Of a stretch of DNA of 64,000 bases, positions 55,079 to 61,798 are shown piece by piece (within the stretch, counting starts at the first letter, position 1; each line of letters begins with the position of its first letter). The stretch is from Aminipila sp032051575 (GTDB lineage Bacteria > Bacillota > Clostridia > Peptostreptococcales > Anaerovoracaceae). The stretch is taken from NCBI RefSeq assembly GCF_032051575.1, contig NZ_DAMBYD010000003.1:124001-188000 (forward strand), in the 5' to 3' direction. The notes under the pieces were generated by a model. The model saw only the letters and a program-made list of their open reading frames with translations. It searched no databases and was not told the DNA's origin. The position numbers and the translations under genes are program-made.

Positions 55079-55312
55079 TTATAATTCTTTCACACATTTT
55101 TTGCAGATTTTCTTACCTTGAAAATCTTCCAGTTCTTCCATGCTCCCGCAAATCACACAGGATGGATTGTACTTTTTAAGAATAATATATTGTGAATCTA
55201 CATAAATCTCAAGGGGTGCTTTAACTTCTATATCTAAGGTACGTCTTAGTTCCATTGGTAATACAATTCTTCCTAACTCATCTATGTTTCTTACTATTCC
55301 AGTTGCTTTCAT
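55079..55312 (-). CDS. AbrB/SpoVT-family transition-state regulator with zinc knuckle
   Basis: 77 residues. An N-terminal swapped-hairpin AbrB domain (MKATGIVRNIDELGRIVLP, then ELRRTLDI) is followed by a C-terminal zinc-binding pair of CxxC motifs (Cys52/55 and Cys70/73). Proteins of this form are common global regulators in Clostridia, acting as DNA-binding dimers or tetramers. It is monocistronic. Confidence 0.92.
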   Translation of the reverse strand: MKATGIVRNIDELGRIVLPMELRRTLDIEVKAPLEIYVDSQYIILKKYNPSCVICGSMEELEDFQGKKICKKCVKEL

Positions 55313-55699
55313 ATTAATTTGCCTTCTTTCTATTTATTTTTCATAATTTTACCATCTCTATTTTAGAATATATACATGTAAATATTGGTAAAAAAATATA
55401 TAGGGTTTTGTTTTTTTAACAAAATAAACAGTCCATTATAATTTTATTTTGCATTTTCTCACTAACACTGTACATATCTACTTATATCTTTGAATATATA
55501 TTATTAAAGATAATTATACCCATTTTCTAAATCCATAAAATTGTAAGATCAGAAAATACTTTTATTTTTAAGTATTCCTTAAAGAATTTCTTTACAGTTT
55601 GCATGTCATTTAACTGCATTTCTTTTAGCAATAAGGTCTGCTGTCCGACTTGGGATTACCACTTGGTGGCTGGTCACTTTCCTTCTGGGAGGTGATGTT
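55313..55699. other. AT-rich region upstream of the small toxin gene
   Basis: About 390 bp, very AT-rich, no frame supported by a ribosome binding site. A small stem AATACTT/AAGTATT occurs around 55556-55577. The last 70 bp before the toxin (GTCTGCTGTCCGACTTGG, ACCACTTGGTGGCTGGT) are much richer in GC and can fold, as expected of a type I toxin mRNA leader. An antitoxin RNA may be coded here on either strand, but none can be delimited by eye. Confidence 0.4.
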
Positions 55700-55786
55700 A
55701 TGGTTACATATGAAGGCCTTTTCACCTATTCTCTTGTAATTATTGGAATTGTTTCAACTTGCATTACAATAATGCACAAAAAATAA
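55700..55786 (+). CDS. Short holin-like toxin (probable type I toxin)
   Basis: 28 residues, MVTYEGLFTYSLVIIGIVST then a basic end (IMHKK): a one-helix hydrophobic peptide starting with the MVTYEGLF motif seen in Firmicute 'putative holin-like toxin' peptides related to TxpA/BsrG. GGAGGTGATGTT precedes the ATG. A structured leader lies before and a terminator 2 bp after. Such peptides damage the membrane when their antisense RNA is lost. The antitoxin RNA is not identified. Confidence 0.65.
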   Translation: MVTYEGLFTYSLVIIGIVSTCITIMHKK

Positions 55787-55788
55787 CA

Positions 55789-55819
55789 CAACCACCTAAA
55801 CTGTCAATTTAGATGGTTG
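55789..55819 (+). terminator. Terminator of the toxin gene
   Basis: CAACCACCTAAA and TTTAGATGGTTG, 12-bp stem with one mismatch and a 7-nt loop, right after the toxin stop. Confidence 0.75.
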
Positions 55820-55897
55820 GCTAATTAAACAACTACTTTGGACTAACCACCGTTACGAAAAGTGATAATCCCTTTTTGATGTTACTCTATAATTTTA

Positions 55898-56320
55898 TTA
55901 CACAATCTTATTTTTATTCGGCTTTCTTTTTATTCGCAGTAATTTTTCCATATCTTCAAATAAAACAATGTCTATCAATTCAAACATAATCCATTTTCCA
56001 TCATGATATGTAGTAGCATCATCATATATCATTTGAACGGTTTCAGAATACCTCTCTCTTTCTGCCTCAAACTTTTCTCTTTCTGCCTTGCCAAATATAA
56101 CCATAAACCCAAAGCAATTATCTTTAGCATACAATGCACATAGTGTTTTCCCTCCTCTGCGGTATTTGTATTCATATTTCCATGCTTTACCGCCATTATT
56201 CCAGATACGTTCCATCTCATAGCTGTTTTCTATCATTTTACACATTTCTTCCCAAACATGAAATTTCTGCTTTCCAACTAACTCGCTCATCTCTTCTCTT
56301 GTAGGTATTTTATCTAACAT
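55898..56320 (-). CDS. DUF3788 family protein
   Basis: 140 residues from ATG 56320, after GGTGGAAGG. ELVGKQKFHVWEEMCKMIEN, WKYEYKYRRGGKTLCALY and FGFMVIFGKAEREKFE match DUF3788 proteins, small soluble proteins of unknown function common in gut and soil Firmicutes. No catalytic residues can be named. Confidence 0.82.
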   Translation of the reverse strand: MLDKIPTREEMSELVGKQKFHVWEEMCKMIENSYEMERIWNNGGKAWKYEYKYRRGGKTLCALYAKDNCFGFMVIFGKAEREKFEAERERYSETVQMIYDDATTYHDGKWIMFELIDIVLFEDMEKLLRIKRKPNKNKIV

Positions 56321-56545
56321 GTCCTTCCACCTTCTCCTATAGATATAATTTAGATAGTTCGCACTAAACTTTGAATATATCATAGCATATTTTGTACCTG
56401 TAATGTTTTTAACTTCTGTAACAACTCTACGGAGCGTTTATTGTATTCTTAATCCTCATCCATTATTATTTTTTATATGGAGATAAAGGTGGCATCGCTA
56501 CTGTTTCGACAGCATTAAAAATCATGTCTGAAGGAGGTGTATTTT

Positions 56546-56884
56546 ATGGATAAGCTCTCAAAGAAACAATTAAAAGAACAATACAAAAACAGGACAGTTG
56601 TTGGTGGAGTATATTGCATTAAATGCAATAGTAATGGCCGTCAGTGGATTAAATCAACAATGGACATGACAGGGCAGAAAAACAGGTTTGATTTTTCTGT
56701 ATCCATAAATTCTTGTCTTGAACCCAGTATGCGTTTGGAATGGGAACAATATGGGTCAGAATCGTTTTCCTTTGCAATACTTGAAGAGATCAAAAAAGGG
56801 GAAACACAAACGGAACGTGAATTTGCAGAGGATGTTGATGCCTTACTTGAAATGTGGGCTGAAAAACAACTGCAGGAAGATTAG
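56546..56884 (+). CDS. GIY-YIG nuclease family protein
   Basis: 112 residues from ATG 56546, after GAAGGAGG. TVVGGVYCIKCNSNGRQWIK is the shortened GIY-YIG motif (GVY ... WIK), then GQKNRFDFSVSINSC and GSESFSFAILEEIKKGETQT with the Glu/Gln metal region. This small group may lack nuclease activity. It is the first of a tight three-gene set with DUF2087 (16-bp gap) and an acetyltransferase. Confidence 0.85.
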   Translation: MDKLSKKQLKEQYKNRTVVGGVYCIKCNSNGRQWIKSTMDMTGQKNRFDFSVSINSCLEPSMRLEWEQYGSESFSFAILEEIKKGETQTEREFAEDVDALLEMWAEKQLQED

Positions 56885-56900
56885 AAATGAGGTAACCAAA

Positions 56901-57200
56901 ATGGAGCAAGAACTTAATATAAATAGATTTCTTGATGACACAGGAAAAATAGCATTATTACCCCAAAAACACAAAATGCGCTATTTAGTACTCGCATATT
57001 TAGCAGATAAATTTGAGCCAGATTGTAATTATACAGAACAAGAGGTTAATGAAATCTGCGACAAGTGGCATAACTTTGGGGATTACTTTATATTGCGGCG
57101 TGAGCTTATAGATAATGGCTTGCTCTGCCGCGAGCCAAATGGTTGCCGATATTGGAAAGCAAACCTACTAGAAGCAAAGGAGATTTATGATGAATACTGA
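56901..57200 (+). CDS. DUF2087 protein
   Basis: 99 residues from ATG 56901 (GAGGTAACC upstream). KMRYLVLAYLADKFEPDCNYTEQEVNEICDKW and DYFILRRELIDNGLLCREPNG form the winged-helix-like DUF2087 domain, frequent in Firmicute regulators. It overlaps the acetyltransferase start by 11-14 bp and so is translationally coupled to it; it may regulate the cassette. Confidence 0.88.
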   Translation: MEQELNINRFLDDTGKIALLPQKHKMRYLVLAYLADKFEPDCNYTEQEVNEICDKWHNFGDYFILRRELIDNGLLCREPNGCRYWKANLLEAKEIYDEY

Positions 57201-57846
57201 ATTTCATCCCATTGATTTTGATAACTGGAATAGGAAACAATACTTTTACTATTTCACCAAAATGTTACCAACAGGCTATAGCCTTAGTGTAGAAGTTGAT
57301 ATTACTAACACTTATAACTTAGTTAAAAAATTAAATATGAAATTTTTCCCTGTATACCTGTATTTAGCCTCCAGGCTGATATCAGAGCAACAGGAATTTC
57401 GGATTGGAAAAATTGAAGAACAATTGGGATATTATGAGGTATTACATCCCTCATATGCCTGCTTTCATGAAGATGATAAAACCATGTCCAGCATGTGGTC
57501 GGTATATGCCCCTGACTTTGAAGATTTTTATAATAATTATCTTGATGATCAGAAACAGTATGCCGAAAATCATGGTATTTTGGCAAAATCTGGGATTCCA
57601 GCAAATAGTTTTATGATTGGAATGTTACCTTGGACACAGTTTACAAGCTATTCTCCAATTCCCTTTGTCAGTTCAGACAATTATTTCCCTGTTTTAGAAG
57701 CAGGAAAGTTTTTTGAACGGGATGATAAAAAAATGATGCCCTTATCAATTAGTGTTCATCATGCAGTGGCAGATGGCTATCATGTTGGTCTATTCCTGGA
57801 AAAATTTCAGAAATATATGCATCATCCTGAAGAGTGGATTAAATAA
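57190..57846 (+). CDS. Chloramphenicol acetyltransferase-like (CatA-type) protein
   Basis: 218 residues (ATG 57190, 7 nt after AAGGAG), the normal length of type A CAT. The catalytic motif HHAVADGYHV has the His base (about residue 191) and the structural Asp; upstream LPWTQFTSY corresponds to the conserved NPWVSFTSF segment and KMMPLSISVHHA to the final strand. It should transfer acetyl from acetyl-CoA to a hydroxyl, possibly chloramphenicol, but several CatA-like proteins do not confer resistance. Downstream of DUF2087 with overlap. Confidence 0.85.
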   Translation: MNTEFHPIDFDNWNRKQYFYYFTKMLPTGYSLSVEVDITNTYNLVKKLNMKFFPVYLYLASRLISEQQEFRIGKIEEQLGYYEVLHPSYACFHEDDKTMSSMWSVYAPDFEDFYNNYLDDQKQYAENHGILAKSGIPANSFMIGMLPWTQFTSYSPIPFVSSDNYFPVLEAGKFFERDDKKMMPLSISVHHAVADGYHVGLFLEKFQKYMHHPEEWIK

Positions 57847-57865
57847 AAATCCACTCTTCTTTTTT

Positions 57866-58768
57866 TTATACTTTTCTGAAACATATACTGTGTACATAAT
57901 ACTTTTTATTGTCCCGAAAATTCCATATCCAGGATTTGTTGTAAGTCATATATTTTTCTGCTAATTCGCATAAATGTTTGTACCCATGCCTTGCCCCTGC
58001 TACACCGCCAGTTTGTACAAAGAATTCATCTATTTTTTCATATTCATTTTGAGCCATTAACCCATTGATAAAACCCTCGTAAGACAACGTATTATTTCTT
58101 TCCGATAGTTCCATAACATCAAAATAGGAAAACAACCAACCATCTTTCTTCACTAAAGAAGCTACTACTTTGTTATAATTTTCAGCTAATATATTGGCAA
58201 TATTGCCTGCTTCACTCATCATCACATCCCGATATTCATTGTCGATTGCTGCTATTTCTGTATAAGGAACAATTAATTGAGAATGAACTGCACCAGAAAT
58301 TACTAATGAGTATTCCTGATTATCTAATAACTCTTTAACGTTACTAGCAGCTGAATTTAGTCGTTCCATAACAAATTGCATCACTGTAGCTGGATTTTCT
58401 TTCATTTTGATTTTAGCAATCACGTTATCAATAAAGTCCTTATTATAGAATCCGGTAAATTCTATATTTCCTTTCAGTATAATTTTCTCCTTTTCTTCAA
58501 CGCTTAACTCCTGCCTCTCCAAGGCCTTTTCCATGCTGTTATAATCATAGTCAACTAACGTTAAAGATTGCACATGATCTAACAAAAACTTTAAATCGAT
58601 ATCCTCACAACGACCCGCCCCCAAAACCACTGCATCTTTTATTTTTACAGCAGAAAAGATTCTCTCACTCAAAATACAGTTCATTATATGCCTATGCAGC
58701 TCCCATCTTTGCCATCTTTCACGGCAGCCATCGTCGGCGTTGCACCTTTCGTAAATGTCTAATACCAT
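57866..58768 (-). CDS. Protein with a Rossmann-like, possibly methyltransferase, domain
   Basis: 300 residues. AVVLGAGRCEDIDLKFLL, then SLTLVDYDYNSMEKAL, looks like motif I and the acidic motif II of an S-adenosylmethionine-binding fold; later YSLVISGAVHSQLIVPY matches the next strand. The C-terminus is WIWNFRDNKKYYVHSICFRK. GAAAGG precedes the ATG. It is not a recognised family; the substrate is unknown. It converges on the acetyltransferase gene and follows a C45-type hydrolase on the same strand. Confidence 0.55.
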   Translation of the reverse strand: MVLDIYERCNADDGCRERWQRWELHRHIMNCILSERIFSAVKIKDAVVLGAGRCEDIDLKFLLDHVQSLTLVDYDYNSMEKALERQELSVEEKEKIILKGNIEFTGFYNKDFIDNVIAKIKMKENPATVMQFVMERLNSAASNVKELLDNQEYSLVISGAVHSQLIVPYTEIAAIDNEYRDVMMSEAGNIANILAENYNKVVASLVKKDGWLFSYFDVMELSERNNTLSYEGFINGLMAQNEYEKIDEFFVQTGGVAGARHGYKHLCELAEKYMTYNKSWIWNFRDNKKYYVHSICFRKV

Positions 58769-58878
58769 TTAATTTTTTCCTTTCTCATTCCGTTATTTTG
58801 CTGCTGCAGACAACCACATAGAATTCATACGATCTTCACACTCCCATTCATGGCATTTTGTGCGGTCCGGTGTAAACC

Positions 58879-59883
58879 TTATAGTTTCATTCTCATATCT
58901 TCTTTAAACTTTTTTCGAGAAGGATTGCCTTCTACTCTCCAGATTTGTTTATTCTTCAAATCATATATAACAGACCAGACAGTATCTGCATTTTTCTTAC
59001 GGTCATATTGACATATAAATCCATGCTCTCCTGCCAATACAGATTGAGCAAACGGAATTGAATATTCATCTTTATATTTTTTTAGGGCATTGTATACGGT
59101 ATAATACCGCTCGTCTGAACGCCAATCATCTATATCTGGATTTCGATATTGCTTCATTTGGGCAGAATTGAAGTTGTTGGCTGTTGCAACAAAATTTTCT
59201 CCCACCCCTGGGGTGATAACAATAACATTTTCAGGATTACACTCTATAACTGCAATGTCTCCCTCTTTATCTGCAATAGTAATAGTTTGAGCAGATGCTA
59301 TAGGTAAACACTGCAACTCGGAAATTGCTTCTTGAGTGGTTTTACATTTTTCAAGTAGATATCTTACCAGCATACCAGAATTAAACCCTGGTTTTCTTAT
59401 TCTAGGATATATAAAAGTAAGACCCACCGCTAGTCCATGTTGGTTTACTCCATCTTCCATCTGAACATAAGCGGTTGTATTGGCATTGAACGAATAACTT
59501 CCATCTAAATGATAGATACAGTTCATATACGTTTTTTCAAGGCTTACTAAAAAATCACTGTTTCTGCCAAAAATAATTTCATTATCTGTACTAATGGCGA
59601 AACATGTGCATTTGTTATCAAATTCAAAGCAGTACATACAAAATAAAATAGCTTGTAACGTTTCAACAGGTATTTCGTTTCCATCCGCAATTCCCTTAAT
59701 TTCCTCAAGGATTTCAGGGAAATATTTTTTATACTCTTCTACACATTGACTGGCAAATTCATACTTTTCTTCTGTTAATTTAAACGTTGGACAAAAATCA
59801 AGCTTCTTTCCAAACTTTGATAACATCTGCCCCCATTTAAAACCAACTTCGTAATGTGTTCCTTTAAATCTTCCGTGATACAT
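58879..59883 (-). CDS. C45-family Ntn hydrolase/acyltransferase-like protein
   Basis: 334 residues from ATG 59883 (AAAGGAG upstream; the frame extends 17 codons further without signal). The N-terminus MYHGRFKGTHYEVGFKWG and a Cys-rich NKCTCFAIS segment where the propeptide is cut to expose the nucleophile Cys, then FGRNSDFLV and GLAVGLTFIYP, resemble the acyl-CoA:6-aminopenicillanic acid acyltransferase/linear amide hydrolase family (C45). It may cleave bile salts, penicillin-like or other amides; the substrate is not predictable. Intracellular, no signal peptide. Confidence 0.85.
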   Translation of the reverse strand: MYHGRFKGTHYEVGFKWGQMLSKFGKKLDFCPTFKLTEEKYEFASQCVEEYKKYFPEILEEIKGIADGNEIPVETLQAILFCMYCFEFDNKCTCFAISTDNEIIFGRNSDFLVSLEKTYMNCIYHLDGSYSFNANTTAYVQMEDGVNQHGLAVGLTFIYPRIRKPGFNSGMLVRYLLEKCKTTQEAISELQCLPIASAQTITIADKEGDIAVIECNPENVIVITPGVGENFVATANNFNSAQMKQYRNPDIDDWRSDERYYTVYNALKKYKDEYSIPFAQSVLAGEHGFICQYDRKKNADTVWSVIYDLKNKQIWRVEGNPSRKKFKEDMRMKL

Positions 59884-59995
59884 AATTTTACTCTCCTTTA
59901 AAATATTGAGAGTTGGCGCCATCTCACATGACAAGCGTAATTGAATAAAAATTTTATGTCAAGGGTTATATTAATTTGTTGTATAGGCAATAAAA

Positions 59996-60025
59996 AAACC
60001 TATAGGAATTTAATCCTATAGGTTT
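59996..60025 (-). terminator. Terminator of zinc-ribbon gene copy 1
   Basis: AAACCTATAGGA and TCCTATAGGTTT, perfect 12-bp stem with a 6-nt loop, after the small zinc-ribbon gene. A degenerate copy follows the paralogue at 61453-61481. Confidence 0.88.
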
Positions 60026-60038
60026 AATTTTTTAAATA

Positions 60039-60203
60039 TTATCTGTAGTTTCTGTTGTTGTTCTGCTGTTTCTTAGCTCTTCTACAGTCTGGACATCTCT
60101 GTGGTTCGTTCTCGAATCCCTTTTCTTTATAAAAAGCCTGTTCGCCTTCAGTGAAAATAAATTCTTTACCACAATCTTTACAAATTAAAGTTTTATCTGA
60201 CAT
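60039..60203 (-). CDS. Small zinc-ribbon protein, copy 1
   Basis: 54 residues, MSDKTLICKDCGKEFIFTEG then CPDCRRAKKQ: two CxxC pairs as in the probable zinc-ribbon family (zf-trcl). GGAGG precedes the ATG. It is nearly identical to the gene at 61496; both have similar upstream and terminator sequences, so the unit has been duplicated. Function unknown, presumably nucleic-acid or protein binding. Confidence 0.85.
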   Translation of the reverse strand: MSDKTLICKDCGKEFIFTEGEQAFYKEKGFENEPQRCPDCRRAKKQQNNNRNYR

Positions 60204-60674
60204 TTTCATTCCTCCATTTTAAATAATTAGACAAAATACTGATTTTTAATCATTTATAAGGAATGTTATAATCAGATTTAATCTTAGTTTATATTGTAAA
60301 CATTTACAACTATTAAAATATAACATAGTATTCAAATGAATGCAAGCCTTTATTTGAAATTAATTCACTTTTTATCAGAAGCTTAACCTATGTTGTTTAC
60401 CTAGAATAGGGAGTTAAATAAAAAGAGCACAAAATAGTGCTCTTTTTATTAGTCGAGAAATCAAACTATCAAACTTTAGATACAAATTTTAACCTTTAAT
60501 TTAAAACTACAATTGTTTTTGGCTGCATAAATATTACACATAAAAAACTGTTATAAATAAAAATCGCCCTCCATATCGCACCTTCCTTTCTGATTTCCGA
60601 CCTAGTTATATTATGCTCAAGTTTTGATTTTTAATTAATAAATAAATAAGGTAATATTTTCTATAAATTTGCTG
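60204..60674. other. Intergenic region with one terminator
   Basis: About 470 bp, AT-rich. Apart from the hairpin at 60420-60447 no gene could be supported: short frames with a ribosome binding site end after a few codons. Confidence 0.4.
60420..60447. terminator. Bidirectional terminator
   Basis: AAAAAGAGCAC and GTGCTCTTTTT, a perfect 11-bp stem with a 6-nt loop. Confidence 0.85.
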
Positions 60675-60827
60675 CTATTGATTTTTGGAATTATTATCTG
60701 TTTGATTAAGTCCAAAAACAGCTCTAGCACTTTCTGCTTGAGGGTCATGTTTTATATGCTTTGAATGAAACTTGCCATCACTGTTCTTTTTATTTTTTGT
60801 ACTTTTTTGCTTATTTCCAACTCCCAT
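60675..60827 (-). CDS. CPC_1213-type small basic protein
   Basis: 50 residues, very basic: MGVGNKQKSTKNKKNSDGKF followed by HSKHIKHDPQAESARAVFG. The HDPQAESARAVFG end is typical of the CPC_1213 small-protein family of Clostridia. GGAGG lies 7 nt before the ATG. Function is unknown; its charge suggests nucleic-acid binding. Confidence 0.78.
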   Translation of the reverse strand: MGVGNKQKSTKNKKNSDGKFHSKHIKHDPQAESARAVFGLNQTDNNSKNQ

Positions 60828-60911
60828 AATAAAGCCTCCTTATTTCTTAATATTGAAATGCTTTTTCTTTTACCGTAATATGAATCACCGCCTAAAGAAA
60901 AGTATTACTAA

Positions 60912-61115
60912 TTATTGTACACTCTCTATCTCCTCCAATTTTGCTCCGCACATTGGACAATAATTGGTTTGCAATTTAATCCGCCTTAAGGTGGCTTTTT
61001 CCTTTGGTCTGTATACACACAGTATTTCCGTTGTAGGTTGATCCTCAAAACCAACATAAACTTTATCTGAGTTTTTAAATTGCTCTTCTATACAATGACA
61101 AGTAAATCTCTTCAT
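60912..61115 (-). CDS. 67-residue protein with a zinc-ribbon-like end
   Basis: Begins MKRFTCHCIEEQFKNSDKVY and ends with TNYCPMCGAKLEEIE, where CPMCG and the N-terminal CHC could together bind zinc. GGGAGGTAGG precedes the ATG. No family name can be given. Confidence 0.65.
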   Translation of the reverse strand: MKRFTCHCIEEQFKNSDKVYVGFEDQPTTEILCVYRPKEKATLRRIKLQTNYCPMCGAKLEEIESVQ

Positions 61116-61159
61116 TTCCTACCTCCCATAAGTATATAAAATGCTTATGCTAAAAAATA

Positions 61160-61357
61160 TCAATATTGGTTAATCTGGTTGTCGACAACTTGTTTCCCAA
61201 GAGTCGCCAACGCTCTAGATGGTAAGTCTCCATAGTCAGCTTCTTGATTATTGTTTACAGTATTAACAAGTTCTTTCCCCCGCTCTACTAGTGGCTTTGT
61301 CATCAAATTTCCGATTTCCTTTGATGTCATATTGCCTAAATCTATATTATCATTCAT
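61160..61357 (-). CDS. 65-residue acidic helical protein
   Basis: MNDNIDLGNMTSKEIGNLMT then LPSRALATLGKQVVDNQI. AAGGAGGTGAG precedes the ATG. Size and composition recall small spore-associated proteins, but no signature of acid-soluble spore proteins is present and I do not assign it. Confidence 0.55.
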   Translation of the reverse strand: MNDNIDLGNMTSKEIGNLMTKPLVERGKELVNTVNNNQEADYGDLPSRALATLGKQVVDNQINQY

Positions 61358-61452
61358 GATCTCACCTCCTTGTTATTATCCTAACCAAATCCGGTGATGG
61401 TATTCTTTGATAAACAATATTTTATAATAGGTGGTGTTTAATAAAAAACAAA

Positions 61453-61481
61453 AAACCTACAGAAATTTAATCCTATAGGTT
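61453..61481 (-). terminator. Terminator of zinc-ribbon gene copy 2
   Basis: AACCTACAG and CCTATAGGTT form a stem with a mismatch, homologous to the terminator at 59996-60025. Confidence 0.7.
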
Positions 61482-61495
61482 CATTTTAAAAAATG

Positions 61496-61663
61496 CTATT
61501 TGTAGTTTCTATTGCTGGTGTTCTGATGTTTTTTCGCTTTTCTACAGTCTGGACATCTTTGTGGTTCGTTTTCGAATCCTTTTTCTTTATAAAAAGCCTG
61601 TTCACCTTCTGTAAATATAAATTCTTTACCACACTCTTTACAAATTAAAGCTTTATCTGACAT
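61496..61663 (-). CDS. Small zinc-ribbon protein, copy 2
   Basis: 55 residues from ATG 61663 (GGAGG upstream; the frame extends 10 codons without signal). MSDKALICKECGKEFIFTEG and CPDCRKAKKH; it differs from the protein at 60039 at only a few positions, mostly in the tail. The two flank a set of three small genes. Confidence 0.85.
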   Translation of the reverse strand: MSDKALICKECGKEFIFTEGEQAFYKEKGFENEPQRCPDCRKAKKHQNTSNRNYK

Positions 61664-61798
61664 TTTATTCCTCCATTTTAAGTTATTATACAAAATACTG
61701 ATTTCGAATTATATTTTAAATATTCTTAATAATCAGAATATAGCATATGGAGAAAAATTATGCAAGCTTTATTTAGAAAAAAATAAGAAGCATACTGT

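Noticed and set aside
59203..59215. CACCCCTGGGGTG, resembling the CsoR operator
   Set aside because: It lies well inside the C45-family coding sequence, far from any promoter; a chance palindrome.
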